From DASRJW01 sp035649435 (GTDB lineage Bacteria > Krumholzibacteriota > Krumholzibacteriia > G020349025), in the NCBI GenBank assembly GCA_035649435.1, contig DASRJO010000062.1, positions 1-21,970 on the forward strand: a stretch of 21,970 nucleotides of DNA, written 5' to 3'. Positions 8,632 to 16,664 of this stretch are shown here, in pieces (positions within the stretch are counted from its first letter, which is position 1; each line of letters starts with the position of its first letter). The position numbers were made by a program, and so were the translations under genes. The notes beneath the pieces are model-generated. The model saw only the letters and a list, made by a program, of their open reading frames with translations, was not told the DNA's origin and did no database searches.

Positions 8632-9033
8632 CTACGGCCGAGGACGCGAGGGTGCGAGCGCTCTCTGCACGCGGGCGAGGAGGTCCCGGTTGGAGAAGGG
8701 CTTGGAGACGTAGTCATCGGCCCCGGCGGCCAAGCCCTCTTGGCGCTCGCGCTGCATGGCGCGCGCGGTGAGTAAAATCACGTAAACATCGTGTAAAGCG
8801 GCATCCGATTTGACGAGGCGGCACAGGTCGAGGCCGCTCATCGACCCCATCATGACATCGAACACAACGACCCGCGGCTTCTCGCGCCGCAGCTGCGCCA
8901 GGGCGGCGGCACCATCGCTCACCGTGACCACGCGCATGCCTGCGCCGCGCAGGACGATGCTCACCGACTTCAGCGTCAAGGGATCGTCATCAGCGACCAA
9001 AATATAGGGATCGATCGGATTCGGGTGTTGCAT
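8632..9033 (-). CDS. Stand-alone response regulator receiver protein (CheY-like, no output domain)
   Basis: A 133-residue single-domain receiver that accepts a phosphoryl group from a histidine kinase, most likely the hybrid kinase encoded just upstream. It shows YILVADDD (acidic pocket), VVVFDVMMGSMSGLDL with the phospho-accepting Asp, ILLTARA with the switch Thr, and YVSKPF with the conserved Lys. Nothing follows the receiver except a short Arg/Pro-rich tail, so output must come through protein contact or phosphotransfer. The ATG at 9033 has GGAG 9 nt upstream and starts just before the first strand. An in-frame GTG at 9090 would overlap the kinase stop as GTGA and add 19 low-complexity residues (152 aa in all), but has no ribosome site. 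Confidence 0.92.
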   Translation of the reverse strand: MQHPNPIDPYILVADDDPLTLKSVSIVLRGAGMRVVTVSDGAAALAQLRREKPRVVVFDVMMGSMSGLDLCRLVKSDAALHDVYVILLTARAMQRERQEGLAAGADDYVSKPFSNRDLLARVQRALAPSRPRP

Positions 9034-9086
9034 CGGCACGTCTCCAACGCCTGCGGCGAATGCCGGCCGTGGCCGGCTCGAGTCGC

Positions 9087-11183
9087 TCACACGAGCGCGC
9101 GAACATTCTCCAACAACTGGGCCTTCTCGAATGGCTTGCGGATGTATTCCGTGGCGCCGAGCGCCATCGCCTTGTCGCGATCCTCGAGCACGGACAGCAC
9201 CATCACCGGGATTCCGGCGGTGGCGGGATCGCTCTTCAGCAACCGCAGCACGTCGTATCCATCGATCTCGGGCATCATGATGTCGAGGATGATCACGTCC
9301 GGTTCGAGCTCGCGTGCCTTGGCGATGGCCTGGCTGCCGCTTTGACAGCCGACGGTGCGGTAACCGAGCGGCTCGAGGAGTTCCGTCAGAGCCACCACGA
9401 TCGAGGGCTCGTCATCCACGATCAAGACTTGCTTCCCGGCCGAGGTGCGTTCGAGTGCTTGCACGAGGTGCTGCTCGGCGTCGGCAGCCAAGGATTCGCC
9501 CGAACGGATCGACCGGCGCGTCACCCTCACCGATTCGGGTACCGCAGCGACGGGCAGGGTGAAGCGAAACGCCGAGCCTTCTCCCGGGGCGCTCTCGACC
9601 CAAATCGCGCCGCCGTGCTGCACGATGATGTTGCCCGAGATCGCCAGGCCCAGCCCGGTGCCCTGCGGCTTGTCGGTGAGAACGTTGCCCACCTGACCGA
9701 ACTTGTCGAAAATCCGCTGGTGGTGGTCGCGCGGGATCCCCATCCCCGTGTCGCGGACCTCGACGAGCACATAAGCTTGACGCTCCGGCGCCGTGCTCGT
9801 CATGCCTGCCGGTCCACCGCGTTCGGGACCGACACCGAGCGGCGCCCGTTGGCTCGCCGGCTGCGCGGCCACGGTGATGACGCCTCGCTGCGGCGTGAAC
9901 TTGATGGCGTTGTCCACGAGATTCGTGATCACCTGGCTCAGACGGTCGGGGTCGGCGAGCACCGTCGGCAGCTCGGGATCGATCTCGACACGCACCCGGA
10001 TTTGCTTGCTCGCCGCCAAGGTGCGCAACGTCTCCAGGCACGGCTCGATGATTCGCTGCAGGTGCACCGCCTCGACACGGCAGCGCATTTCTCCCGCCTC
10101 GATGCGCGAGATGTCGAGCAAATCGCTGATGAGGCGCGTCAAGCGTTCGGTCTGCGTGGCGATGATCCCGAGGAACTCACGGCGTTCGGACTCCGTCAGC
10201 GCCTGCGGATCGTCGAGCATGATCTCGGTGAAGCTGCGAATCGAGGTCAGCGGGGTGCGCAGCTCGTGGCTGACGTTGCTGAGGAAATCGCTCTTGAGGC
10301 GGTCGATCTCCTTGAGTTCGGCATTGGCTTTTTCCAGCTCCTGCGCCTTTTGATGCAGCGCGGCCGTGCGTTGCTGCACGATCTGTTCGAGATGCTGATT
10401 GTGATAGCGAATGGCGTCCTGACTCTGCTTCAAGTCGTTCGTCATGGTGTTGAAGCAGCGCGCCAGATCGCCGAGCTCGCCGACCAGGTTTTCCTCGACG
10501 ACGTGGTCGAGATCGCACTTGGCGACGAGCGCAGTCGCCCGGGCCAGGTTCTGCAGCGGCACGGTCACCTTGCGCGAGAAGAAACGGGCTGCGAGCAGCA
10601 CGATGATGACAGCGCCGGCGCCCAGTAGGTACAGCACGAGCCGGGTCTGCGCCAGCGATGCCAGCAGCGGTTCGAGCGACAGCCCGACCCGCACCGTGCC
10701 CCAGCGCACGGCGGTGCCTTGCACGTGCACCGGGACGGCGATGTCGAGCAGCGGCTTGCCCGCACTCCCGTTCAAGGTCTGGATCACGACGTCGTTCACT
10801 GCCAGGATGCGCCGGCTCGTCGGGTCATCGGCACGCTGGCCTTGGCGCCCCGGCTCGCCGCTGTGCCCGGCGACCATGCCTTCCTTGTCGAGGATGACGA
10901 CATAGAGCACGTCGTTGTCGTGGATCGGCGTCTCGGACGCTTGCTGCAGCGAGACGTAGTCGTAGCTCAGCAAAGAATTGCGCACCACCGCGGCGATCGA
11001 ATTGGCCACGGCCACGCCCCGCATCTCCGTCAGCTCCAGCATCACCGCCGTGTGGCGCTTGCCCACGACGTAGATGACGCTCCCCATCAGCGAGATGACG
11101 ATGATGCCGAAATAGAGCATGAAGCGCCCCTGCAGGCCGAGAGCGCGAACGCGCCGAAGGGAACGCGAAAATGCGAGTTCCAT
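9087..11183 (-). CDS. Membrane-bound hybrid sensor histidine kinase with C-terminal receiver
   Basis: A 698-residue sensor. Order: TM1 about 21-41; periplasmic domain about 42-180 of Cache-like size (contains DVLYVVILDKEGMVAGHSGE, a PAS/Cache-type strand pattern); TM2 about 181-200; HAMP about 201-255; coiled coil about 256-297; HisKA with H-box NVSHELRTPLT and His306; ATP-binding domain with N-box NLVDNAIKFTP (N425), G1 DTGMGIP, F-box IFDKFGQV and G2 GTGLGLAI; then a receiver at about 585-698 with D590/D591, phospho-Asp634 in IILDIMMPEIDG, and Lys683 in IRKPFE. All catalytic residues are present. A Pro/Gly-rich insertion (about 441-468) interrupts the ATP-binding domain before G1. The ATG at 11183 lies 4 nt after the stop of the solute-binding protein gene, whose TAG is part of the TAGGAG ribosome site, so the two are coupled. 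The periplasmic domain may sense the neighbouring binding protein; that is inference. Confidence 0.95.
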   Translation of the reverse strand: MELAFSRSLRRVRALGLQGRFMLYFGIIVISLMGSVIYVVGKRHTAVMLELTEMRGVAVANSIAAVVRNSLLSYDYVSLQQASETPIHDNDVLYVVILDKEGMVAGHSGEPGRQGQRADDPTSRRILAVNDVVIQTLNGSAGKPLLDIAVPVHVQGTAVRWGTVRVGLSLEPLLASLAQTRLVLYLLGAGAVIIVLLAARFFSRKVTVPLQNLARATALVAKCDLDHVVEENLVGELGDLARCFNTMTNDLKQSQDAIRYHNQHLEQIVQQRTAALHQKAQELEKANAELKEIDRLKSDFLSNVSHELRTPLTSIRSFTEIMLDDPQALTESERREFLGIIATQTERLTRLISDLLDISRIEAGEMRCRVEAVHLQRIIEPCLETLRTLAASKQIRVRVEIDPELPTVLADPDRLSQVITNLVDNAIKFTPQRGVITVAAQPASQRAPLGVGPERGGPAGMTSTAPERQAYVLVEVRDTGMGIPRDHHQRIFDKFGQVGNVLTDKPQGTGLGLAISGNIIVQHGGAIWVESAPGEGSAFRFTLPVAAVPESVRVTRRSIRSGESLAADAEQHLVQALERTSAGKQVLIVDDEPSIVVALTELLEPLGYRTVGCQSGSQAIAKARELEPDVIILDIMMPEIDGYDVLRLLKSDPATAGIPVMVLSVLEDRDKAMALGATEYIRKPFEKAQLLENVRALV

Positions 11184-11187
11184 GCTC

Positions 11188-12864
11188 CTACGGTGTCCCT
11201 TCGGCGAGGAGGGCGGTCTGCAACCAGACTTCCTCCATCGCGATATTGCCGATGCCCATCGGCGTCATGAGAACGCCGCGCACGTTCTGCTGCAGCGCGA
11301 GGGCTTGCAGCGGATGGAACAGGGGCACGATGGATGCGTCGTTCAACATCAGGCGCTCCACCTCGCGGTAGATGCCCATGCGGTCGAGTGCGAAGCGCGC
11401 GACTCGGCCGCACGCCAGCAACGAGTCCACCGTGGCGCTGCGATAGCGGGTGAAGTTGGCCGATCCCTCGCGATGACCGAGGGGGAAGAGGATCGAATCC
11501 GGATCCGGAATGTCCGCGAGCCAGGTCACCGTGAAGCATTGCAGATCCTGGGCGGTGAGTCTGTCGCTGAATTCGCGCCAGTGGAGAGTCTCGGTTTCGA
11601 AGTGCAGGCCGACCTGCGCCACTTGCCGCGAGATCTCGTCCAGCAGGACCCGTGTCTCCTCCGTCTGACTGGCGGTGGTGAACACGATGCGCGGCAATCC
11701 TCGGCCCCCGGGATGGCCTGCAGCCGCCAGCAGTTGCCGCGCGCGTTCCGGGTCGTACTCCAAGAGCTTTGATTCCGGCGTGTACCCAGGCATTCCCGGC
11801 GGCAGGATCCCGTTCGGCGCGATGCGCGTGGTGGGATCGCGGCGCAGGATCGCCGCACGGTCGATGGCGAGTGCGAAGGCTTGGCGGACGCGGATGTCGT
11901 CGAACGGGGCGCGATTCTGGTTGAGACCGATGAACGTCGTGCTGAGCTCCTGGCGCGTCAGAATCCGGACGCGTGCATGCGTGCGGAACTCCTCGAAGCG
12001 TCCCTGCGGCACGAGTGCAGCGCTCAGCCGCCCATGCAGGAACGAGCGCGCAGCATAGTCCCGCGCATGCTCCCGAGGGAGCTCGTAGACGAGGGAATCG
12101 AGCCGCGCGACGCCGAGGTGATAATCGGGATGCGTCACCAAGATGACATCGTTTTCCGTCCACCTTGCCAGACGGAACGGGCCGCATCCCATCGGTTCAC
12201 GGGCGAAGCGCTCGTTACCCAGGCGCTCGACGTAGTTCTTGGGCACGATGCGAGACGGATCGGACGCCAGCGCGGCGAGGAACGATGCGAAGGGATGCTC
12301 GAGCTCGATGCGAACGTCGTAAGGACCGAGCGCACGCAATCCGAGAATCGAATCGGCCCGCCCCGCGGCGAAGGCCTGGCTCCCGAGAATGTGGCCGAGG
12401 TACTCGCGTGCGAGGCTGGTGTCTTCCTCCGGCATCTGGAAGATGCGCGTGAAGGAATACACCACGTCCGTGGCCGTGAGCTCACTGCCGTCGTGGAAGC
12501 GCACATCCGGCTTCAGATGGAAGGTGTAGACGCGTCCATCGGGCGAGACTTCCCACAAGTCGGCGATGCATGGAACGATGTTCAGATTGGAATCGAAGTG
12601 CAACAGTCCGTCGAAGATCTGATTGACGATGGTGGCTTCGTAGACATCGTCCAGGCAGGCTGGATCCAGGGTGCCGGGTGCATCCTGCGCCATGCGAAAC
12701 GAGCCACCGCGGGGGACCGCCGCTCTCGCCGGGGCCTCTTCAGACGGGGGGCGCCGACCACAGCCCGACCCGACCGCAACGCAAAGAGCGAGCGTGGCCG
12801 GCAGCGATCGCCATGCACCCGCGGGTCGATCGCCGCGAAAAAACCTCTGGAACCCGATCGACAT
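11188..12864 (-). CDS. Family 5 extracytoplasmic solute-binding protein (peptide/nickel ABC type), lipoprotein-like
   Basis: A 558-residue periplasmic binding protein of the DppA/OppA/NikA type. The N-terminus has a hydrophobic stretch (LPATLALCVAVGSGC) with Cys35 as a possible lipidation site, although the -3 residue is Gly and so the lipobox is imperfect. The mature part carries family hallmarks in order: GTLDPACLDDVYEATIVNQI, the DGLLHFD strand, SPDGRVYTFHLKPDVRFHDG (the most diagnostic SBP_bac_5 block), LTATDVVYSFTRIF, MGCGPFRLARW, ILTRQELSTTFIGLNQN, and IRVRQAFALAIDRAAIL. It therefore probably binds peptides or another small ligand. The ATG at 12864 was chosen because it just precedes the signal sequence; the frame is open up to 13056, but that part does not look like protein. 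No permease or ATPase genes are adjacent; instead a hybrid kinase follows after 4 nt. Confidence 0.93.
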   Translation of the reverse strand: MSIGFQRFFRGDRPAGAWRSLPATLALCVAVGSGCGRRPPSEEAPARAAVPRGGSFRMAQDAPGTLDPACLDDVYEATIVNQIFDGLLHFDSNLNIVPCIADLWEVSPDGRVYTFHLKPDVRFHDGSELTATDVVYSFTRIFQMPEEDTSLAREYLGHILGSQAFAAGRADSILGLRALGPYDVRIELEHPFASFLAALASDPSRIVPKNYVERLGNERFAREPMGCGPFRLARWTENDVILVTHPDYHLGVARLDSLVYELPREHARDYAARSFLHGRLSAALVPQGRFEEFRTHARVRILTRQELSTTFIGLNQNRAPFDDIRVRQAFALAIDRAAILRRDPTTRIAPNGILPPGMPGYTPESKLLEYDPERARQLLAAAGHPGGRGLPRIVFTTASQTEETRVLLDEISRQVAQVGLHFETETLHWREFSDRLTAQDLQCFTVTWLADIPDPDSILFPLGHREGSANFTRYRSATVDSLLACGRVARFALDRMGIYREVERLMLNDASIVPLFHPLQALALQQNVRGVLMTPMGIGNIAMEEVWLQTALLAEGTP

Positions 12865-13274
12865 TTTCACGCTCGCCGAGCTGAAACCGTGGTGGTCTAT
12901 GCGCTTCGGCGAAGCAAAGCAAGGATCAATCCACGGCAGCCCTGGCCGCCATCCCATGTGAATCCTGCGATTGCCGGGGACGGACGGGCACAGCCTGGAG
13001 GATTCGACGGGTACGGTTGGTGCCTGGCCGTGGGCGAGTTCGAAGAAGGGGCACACGACATGGCGTCTCGGCGCGTTGACAGAATCGGCTCGAGTGGCAG
13101 ATAATCCTCGCGTCCATTCGACGATAGTGCTTCACTTCCGCGTGCGGCCGGGCGCGTTCGCCGCGTCGAATGGCCATTTTGCAGCGGGACGCGCACCGTG
13201 TGCGCGCCACCTTCGTTCGCAATCCAGACTCGCCTCGGTGCCTCCTGGAGGTACCGACTGGAAGCGACGGTCAG
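12865..13274. other. Divergent intergenic region between the solute-binding protein and the SGNH hydrolase genes
   Basis: About 410 nt without a convincing gene. It contains a perfect small inverted repeat GCTTC-GGC-GAAGC (12903-12915), about 40 nt upstream of the binding-protein start, and a plus-strand promoter at 13076-13105. Open frames crossing it on either strand are extensions of the flanking genes or antisense frames. No convincing minus-strand promoter was recognised. Confidence 0.55.
13076..13105 (+). promoter_or_regulatory. Predicted sigma-70 promoter for the SGNH hydrolase pair
   Basis: TTGACA (13076-13081), an 18-nt spacer, then GATAAT (13100-13105). The -35 is a perfect match and the -10 matches five of six bases, which is striking in such GC-rich DNA. 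Transcription would start near 13112, upstream of both possible starts of the first hydrolase (13170 or 13275). Confidence 0.65.
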
Positions 13275-14414
13275 GTGTCCAAACGCCTCGCCCCCAGGGC
13301 TCGGCGTCAGCCGGGCCATTCCACCCATGCCGGGGCCGCTCTCCCTGCGGCTGGTCGCCGGAGCGCGCGCGGCAAATTGCTCGCGGTGAATCTTGCCGTG
13401 TTCCTCGGTCTCCTCGCGTGTATCGAGGTCGGGGCTCGCTTGTTCTTTCCGCGCCGGATCGAGGGTCTGTTCAACGACCCGCAGGTCTTCCTCCGCAAGC
13501 GGCCATTCGTCGCGCCGCATCCTCGGCGCGGCCTGGCACTCGTGCCTGGCTTCGAGTCGGATGACATTCGCATCAATGCCGCCGGTTTCCGCGGCTCGGA
13601 CTGGCCCGACGATCTCGGCAACTACGACATCGTGCTGACACTCGGCGAGTCTTCGACTTTTGGTTGGCTCGTTGGACAAGAGGACAGTTATCCGGCAAGG
13701 TTGCAGCGCAAGCTGCGCTCGACCACTCCAGGGCACCGGGTCATGGTGGTGAACGCGGGCGTGCCGTCCTACACGTCGGCGCAAGTGCGCTTGTATCTCG
13801 AAGAGCTGCTCGAGCGCCTCGATCCGGTCTTGATTCTGGTCAATGTCTTGTGGAACGACGCTCTCTTTGCATGCGTCGAAAACTGGATGCCGGAATACCT
13901 CGTCTTCCAACAACCGAGGCCATGGAAGCAATTCGCGCTCCGTCATTCGGCGTTGATGCGCGCCGCTATCCTGAATCCACCGGCTGAGGGGCAATCGGCC
14001 ACGAGCGTCACGAACCCCGAGGCGCTGCGATTCTACGCGCAAAACCTCGACGACATCATCCAACAATGCAACCGGAGGGGCACACGTCTGGCCTTCGTGC
14101 GGCCAAGCATGGATCTGAGCTACGTTCCGGAGCGGGGAATGAAGATCTCGCGGCGCACCATCGAACGGCAGAGTTTCATCGACCAGCTCGAAGAGTTCAC
14201 GCGCACCCTCGATGTGGTGGCACGCGAACACGCGATTCCTGTCGTCGGTCATCGTCTTTCGGCGAGTGACCCATTGTTCCGCCCCTGCTTCTACGATCCC
14301 GTGCACCTGAATGCCGAGGGCAATCAGCTTCTGGCCGAGGACATCGCGGCGTATCTGGTGCAGAGCGACCTGCTACCGGCCGCCAGGATTCGTGTCGCTG
14401 GGACTGGAGACTAG
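13275..14414 (+). CDS. Membrane-anchored SGNH/GDSL-type hydrolase
   Basis: From the GTG at 13275 the protein is 379 residues. An N-terminal basic tail is followed by one membrane helix (about 34-58, LLAVNLAVFLGLLACIEVGA), so the catalytic domain is probably periplasmic. SGNH blocks are all present: block I TLGESSTFG with nucleophile Ser126, block II NAGVPSYTS with Gly162, block III NVLWND with Asn194, and block V DPVHLNAEGN with Asp341 and His344. The family acts as an esterase, lipase or acyl-ester transferase on lipids or glycans; the substrate here is unknown. Similar membrane-anchored forms often sit beside MBOAT acyltransferases in exopolysaccharide loci, but none is nearby. Start choice: GGAAG lies 10 nt before the GTG, while an in-frame ATG at 13170 has no ribosome site and would add 35 residues of unlikely sequence. 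It is followed after 61 nt by a second SGNH gene. Confidence 0.88.
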   Translation: MSKRLAPRARRQPGHSTHAGAALPAAGRRSARGKLLAVNLAVFLGLLACIEVGARLFFPRRIEGLFNDPQVFLRKRPFVAPHPRRGLALVPGFESDDIRINAAGFRGSDWPDDLGNYDIVLTLGESSTFGWLVGQEDSYPARLQRKLRSTTPGHRVMVVNAGVPSYTSAQVRLYLEELLERLDPVLILVNVLWNDALFACVENWMPEYLVFQQPRPWKQFALRHSALMRAAILNPPAEGQSATSVTNPEALRFYAQNLDDIIQQCNRRGTRLAFVRPSMDLSYVPERGMKISRRTIERQSFIDQLEEFTRTLDVVAREHAIPVVGHRLSASDPLFRPCFYDPVHLNAEGNQLLAEDIAAYLVQSDLLPAARIRVAGTGD

Positions 14415-14475
14415 TCGCGGGCACAGCCGCTGTGCCGCCGCTTGTCGTGCGTGAATCCGGCGGAGGGATGCCGTC

Positions 14476-15879
14476 GTGCTTCGCAGGCTCTGGCTCGTCC
14501 TTGTGGGAGCCGCGGTCGTCCTGGGAATCGCGGGCGACCGAGTGCGGCCGCAATCACACTCCGCAAAGCCGGCAGCGACCACCGATCCGTTCACCCTCTA
14601 TCTCCTCGGCGGTTCGACGGCGCTGGGCGAGCCTTACGCGCCACAAACAGACTTGGGGCGGATCGCTTCCATCTTGCTCGGAGGGCAGTGCGAGGGCCAT
14701 CCGATCGCCGTCGTCAACCTGGGAAAGAGGGGCAAGCCCGCCGAGCAAGTCGTGGCCGATGCGCAGCGCATCTCCAGGGACTGTCGTGACCCTGGAGCAA
14801 CAGCCGCGTTCCTCTATGTTGGCAACAACCAATTCTTGTGCTTCGATCGCCGGCCTGACCTGCGCCACCTTCCTCGCGCGCTTTGCGACGAGCCCGTGGT
14901 GTCGTCGTCGGAGAGAGAGGAGGTATTGCGTCGCTACCGGTCGAGCTACGCCACCATCTTGAGATCCTTGCGCGCCCGCGGCATCGAGGTGATCGCTGCG
15001 ACGACCGCGGTGAACCTGGCGGACTGGGAGCCGAATCGGTCGGTACTGATGCGGCGCGAGAACGCTCCGCGCGTAAAGGCGCTGCTGCAGGAGTCCGAAG
15101 CGCGCAGCGGCAGGGGAGACATCCGGGGTGCCCTGAACTCGATCCACGAGCTCTTGAGGCTGGAGCCGGAATTCGCGCTCGGGTGCAAACGCGCGGGCGA
15201 CCTCTACCGGCAGTTGGGGGATGCCGGAAAGGCGCGCCGCTCCTATCAGCAAGCAGTCGACTTCGACGGCAATCCGCAGCGTGAGCTTTCGCAGCAGAAT
15301 GCGATCGTGCGGCAGGAGTGCGAGCGCGCCGGCGTGAGTGTGGTGGATGCAGAGCGGATCGTCATGGAACAGGCCGCCGACGGCCTGGTCGGGGACAATC
15401 TGATGTGGGACAACTGCCACCCGCGGCTGGAAGCATACGCGGCGATCGCGCACGGCTTCGCCAGCAAATTGTGCGAGGCGCGGGGGTTGCCACCGCCATC
15501 CCCGCCGCCCGATCGGCCCCAGCTGGAGCGCATGCTTGGGATCGGTCCCACCGTCCAGCGACGGATCTTGCACGAGCGTGGCCAATACTGCTACAGGGCA
15601 GCCACGCTCACCTTCGACCCGCGGCAGCGACTGCAGCGCGCACGTCGCTATCTCGAAGCCGCCATGGCTCTCGGCCCCGAGGAGGCGGACCTCATTTGCT
15701 CGTTCGCAGTTCTCGCCGCGTTGGAAGGGGATGTGCAGCAATCACTGGCGCACTGGCGTCGAGCCTACAGATTGGATGCGAGCGTGACACGGGAGCGCGC
15801 CAACAATCGCTATGTCACTCAGATCCTCGAGTGTCACGGCCTCAAAGACTCGATGGCCGCGATCGAGCGGAAACCTTGA
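14476..15879 (+). CDS. SGNH-like hydrolase with embedded TPR-type helices
   Basis: A 467-residue exported or membrane-anchored protein. The GTG at 14476 is preceded by GGAGGG (14462-14467) at good spacing. Residues 5-20 form a signal anchor. SGNH-like elements: block I LYLLGGSTALGEPY with Ser47, block II NLGKRGKPAEQ, block III YVGNNQF with Asn117/118, and block V MWDNCHPRLEAY with Asp312 and His315. Between blocks III and V lies a helical TPR-like segment (about 205-265: GDIRGALNSIHELLRLEPEF, AGDLYRQLGDAGKARRSYQQA). A further TPR-like region is at about 368-440 (ARRYLEAAMALGPEEADL, ALEGDVQQSLAHWRRAYRLD). The TPR parts suggest protein partners. Block I is GGST rather than GDS or GES, so activity should not be assumed. 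It is probably cotranscribed with the upstream SGNH gene, and the two may act on the same envelope or glycan substrate. Confidence 0.85.
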   Translation: MLRRLWLVLVGAAVVLGIAGDRVRPQSHSAKPAATTDPFTLYLLGGSTALGEPYAPQTDLGRIASILLGGQCEGHPIAVVNLGKRGKPAEQVVADAQRISRDCRDPGATAAFLYVGNNQFLCFDRRPDLRHLPRALCDEPVVSSSEREEVLRRYRSSYATILRSLRARGIEVIAATTAVNLADWEPNRSVLMRRENAPRVKALLQESEARSGRGDIRGALNSIHELLRLEPEFALGCKRAGDLYRQLGDAGKARRSYQQAVDFDGNPQRELSQQNAIVRQECERAGVSVVDAERIVMEQAADGLVGDNLMWDNCHPRLEAYAAIAHGFASKLCEARGLPPPSPPPDRPQLERMLGIGPTVQRRILHERGQYCYRAATLTFDPRQRLQRARRYLEAAMALGPEEADLICSFAVLAALEGDVQQSLAHWRRAYRLDASVTRERANNRYVTQILECHGLKDSMAAIERKP

Positions 15880-15903
15880 AGCCTGTGGAAGCCGGACAGG
15901 GCT
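15880..15903. terminator. Possible bidirectional hairpin between convergent genes
   Basis: AGCCTGT (15880-15886) and ACAGGGCT (15896-15903) can pair with one bulged G around a 9-nt loop. It lies directly after the stop of the plus-strand hydrolase and touches the stop of the minus-strand lipoprotein. There is no clear T-tract on either strand, so intrinsic termination is uncertain. Confidence 0.3.
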
Positions 15904-16544
15904 CACAGGAATTTGTCTTGCGTCATGGTCGAGATGAGGAGCTGGATGAACTCTTGGATCTGCGCTTCCATCTGGCTGCCCATCTCCGTCTCCGTCAGCC
16001 CCGTCCACACGAGTTTACCGGAGCGGATGTCGTAGACGTTCGTCTCGAGATTGACGAGCTCGGTCTCGTAGGTGTAGCCCGGGCTCGAGACCGTGGTGTA
16101 GCCCGTACTGTAGTAGCCGGACCAAGACCCGTAGTAGGACGGGTAATAGGACGGGTAGCCCATGCCGTACGACGTCGTCGTCGGCGGCACGTACGTCGTC
16201 ACGGTCTTGCGATCGACGACGCGCGTGACCAAGACGTGAGTAATGTTGTTTTGACTCACGACGGGAGCGACGCTCTCCTCGTTCACGGCCTGGGGATCGG
16301 GGAGCGCTTGGTAGCTCACCATCGCGCGGATCTTCTTGCCGGCGAGCTCTCGGGCGAAAGAGTCCTCGAATTGGCGGCGAAGGACGGCGTTCTTGGCGAC
16401 GCCGATGAGCAGCATGTTCGCGTTCTCGTTGGTCTTGCCCACGGCTTCCGGATCCACCCAGCTGGTGAGCATGGTGCTGGTGGCGCAAGATGTGACGGTC
16501 AAAACGAGGCCGAGAACGACGTGAGGCAGGACACCTGATTTCAA
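15903..16544 (-). CDS. Small conserved-type lipoprotein of unknown function, TTG start
   Basis: A 213-residue lipoprotein. No ATG or GTG start lies before the signal peptide, but a TTG at 16544 has AAAGGAG (16551-16557) at 6-nt spacing, giving the signal sequence KSGVLPHVVLGLVLTVTSC with lipobox VTSC and Cys20. The mature part begins TSTMLTSWVDPEAVGKTNEN and contains a region with alternating strands (MLLIGVAKNAVLRRQFEDSF, ITHVLVTRVVDRKTVTTYV). Next come a Tyr/Ser/Gly-rich, probably disordered stretch (about 125-158, with a short YPSYYPSYYG repetition) and a C-terminal NVYDIRSGKLVWTGLTET block. The latter resembles lipoproteins found widely in deltaproteobacteria and related groups, from memory of such proteins. 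Function unknown. It is divergent from pgm and convergent with the SGNH pair, so probably a single-gene unit. Confidence 0.85.
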   Translation of the reverse strand: MKSGVLPHVVLGLVLTVTSCATSTMLTSWVDPEAVGKTNENANMLLIGVAKNAVLRRQFEDSFARELAGKKIRAMVSYQALPDPQAVNEESVAPVVSQNNITHVLVTRVVDRKTVTTYVPPTTTSYGMGYPSYYPSYYGSWSGYYSTGYTTVSSPGYTYETELVNLETNVYDIRSGKLVWTGLTETEMGSQMEAQIQEFIQLLISTMTQDKFL

Positions 16545-16664
16545 GGGAAGCTCCTTTCGCTGGGGGCAGAATACACGAACGGCAGCTTCTTCTGGTGGTT
16601 CTTCTCTCCGACCGTGCCGCAGCATTCGATAGCGCCAGGGCCAGCCAAGCGCTACGCTGCGCGC

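Noticed and set aside
9060..10628. 522-codon plus-strand open frame opposite the hybrid kinase
   Set aside because: Composition is His/Arg/Asp-rich with no domain or ribosome site, and it lies wholly antisense to a kinase with all catalytic motifs. Such frames arise from strong GC3 bias.
12897..14306. 469-codon minus-strand open frame opposite the first SGNH hydrolase
   Set aside because: Antisense to intact SGNH blocks I-V and spans a plausible promoter region; no recognisable domain.
14554..15741. 395-codon minus-strand open frame opposite the second SGNH protein
   Set aside because: Antisense GC-bias frame; the plus-strand gene has a good ribosome site, signal anchor and family motifs.
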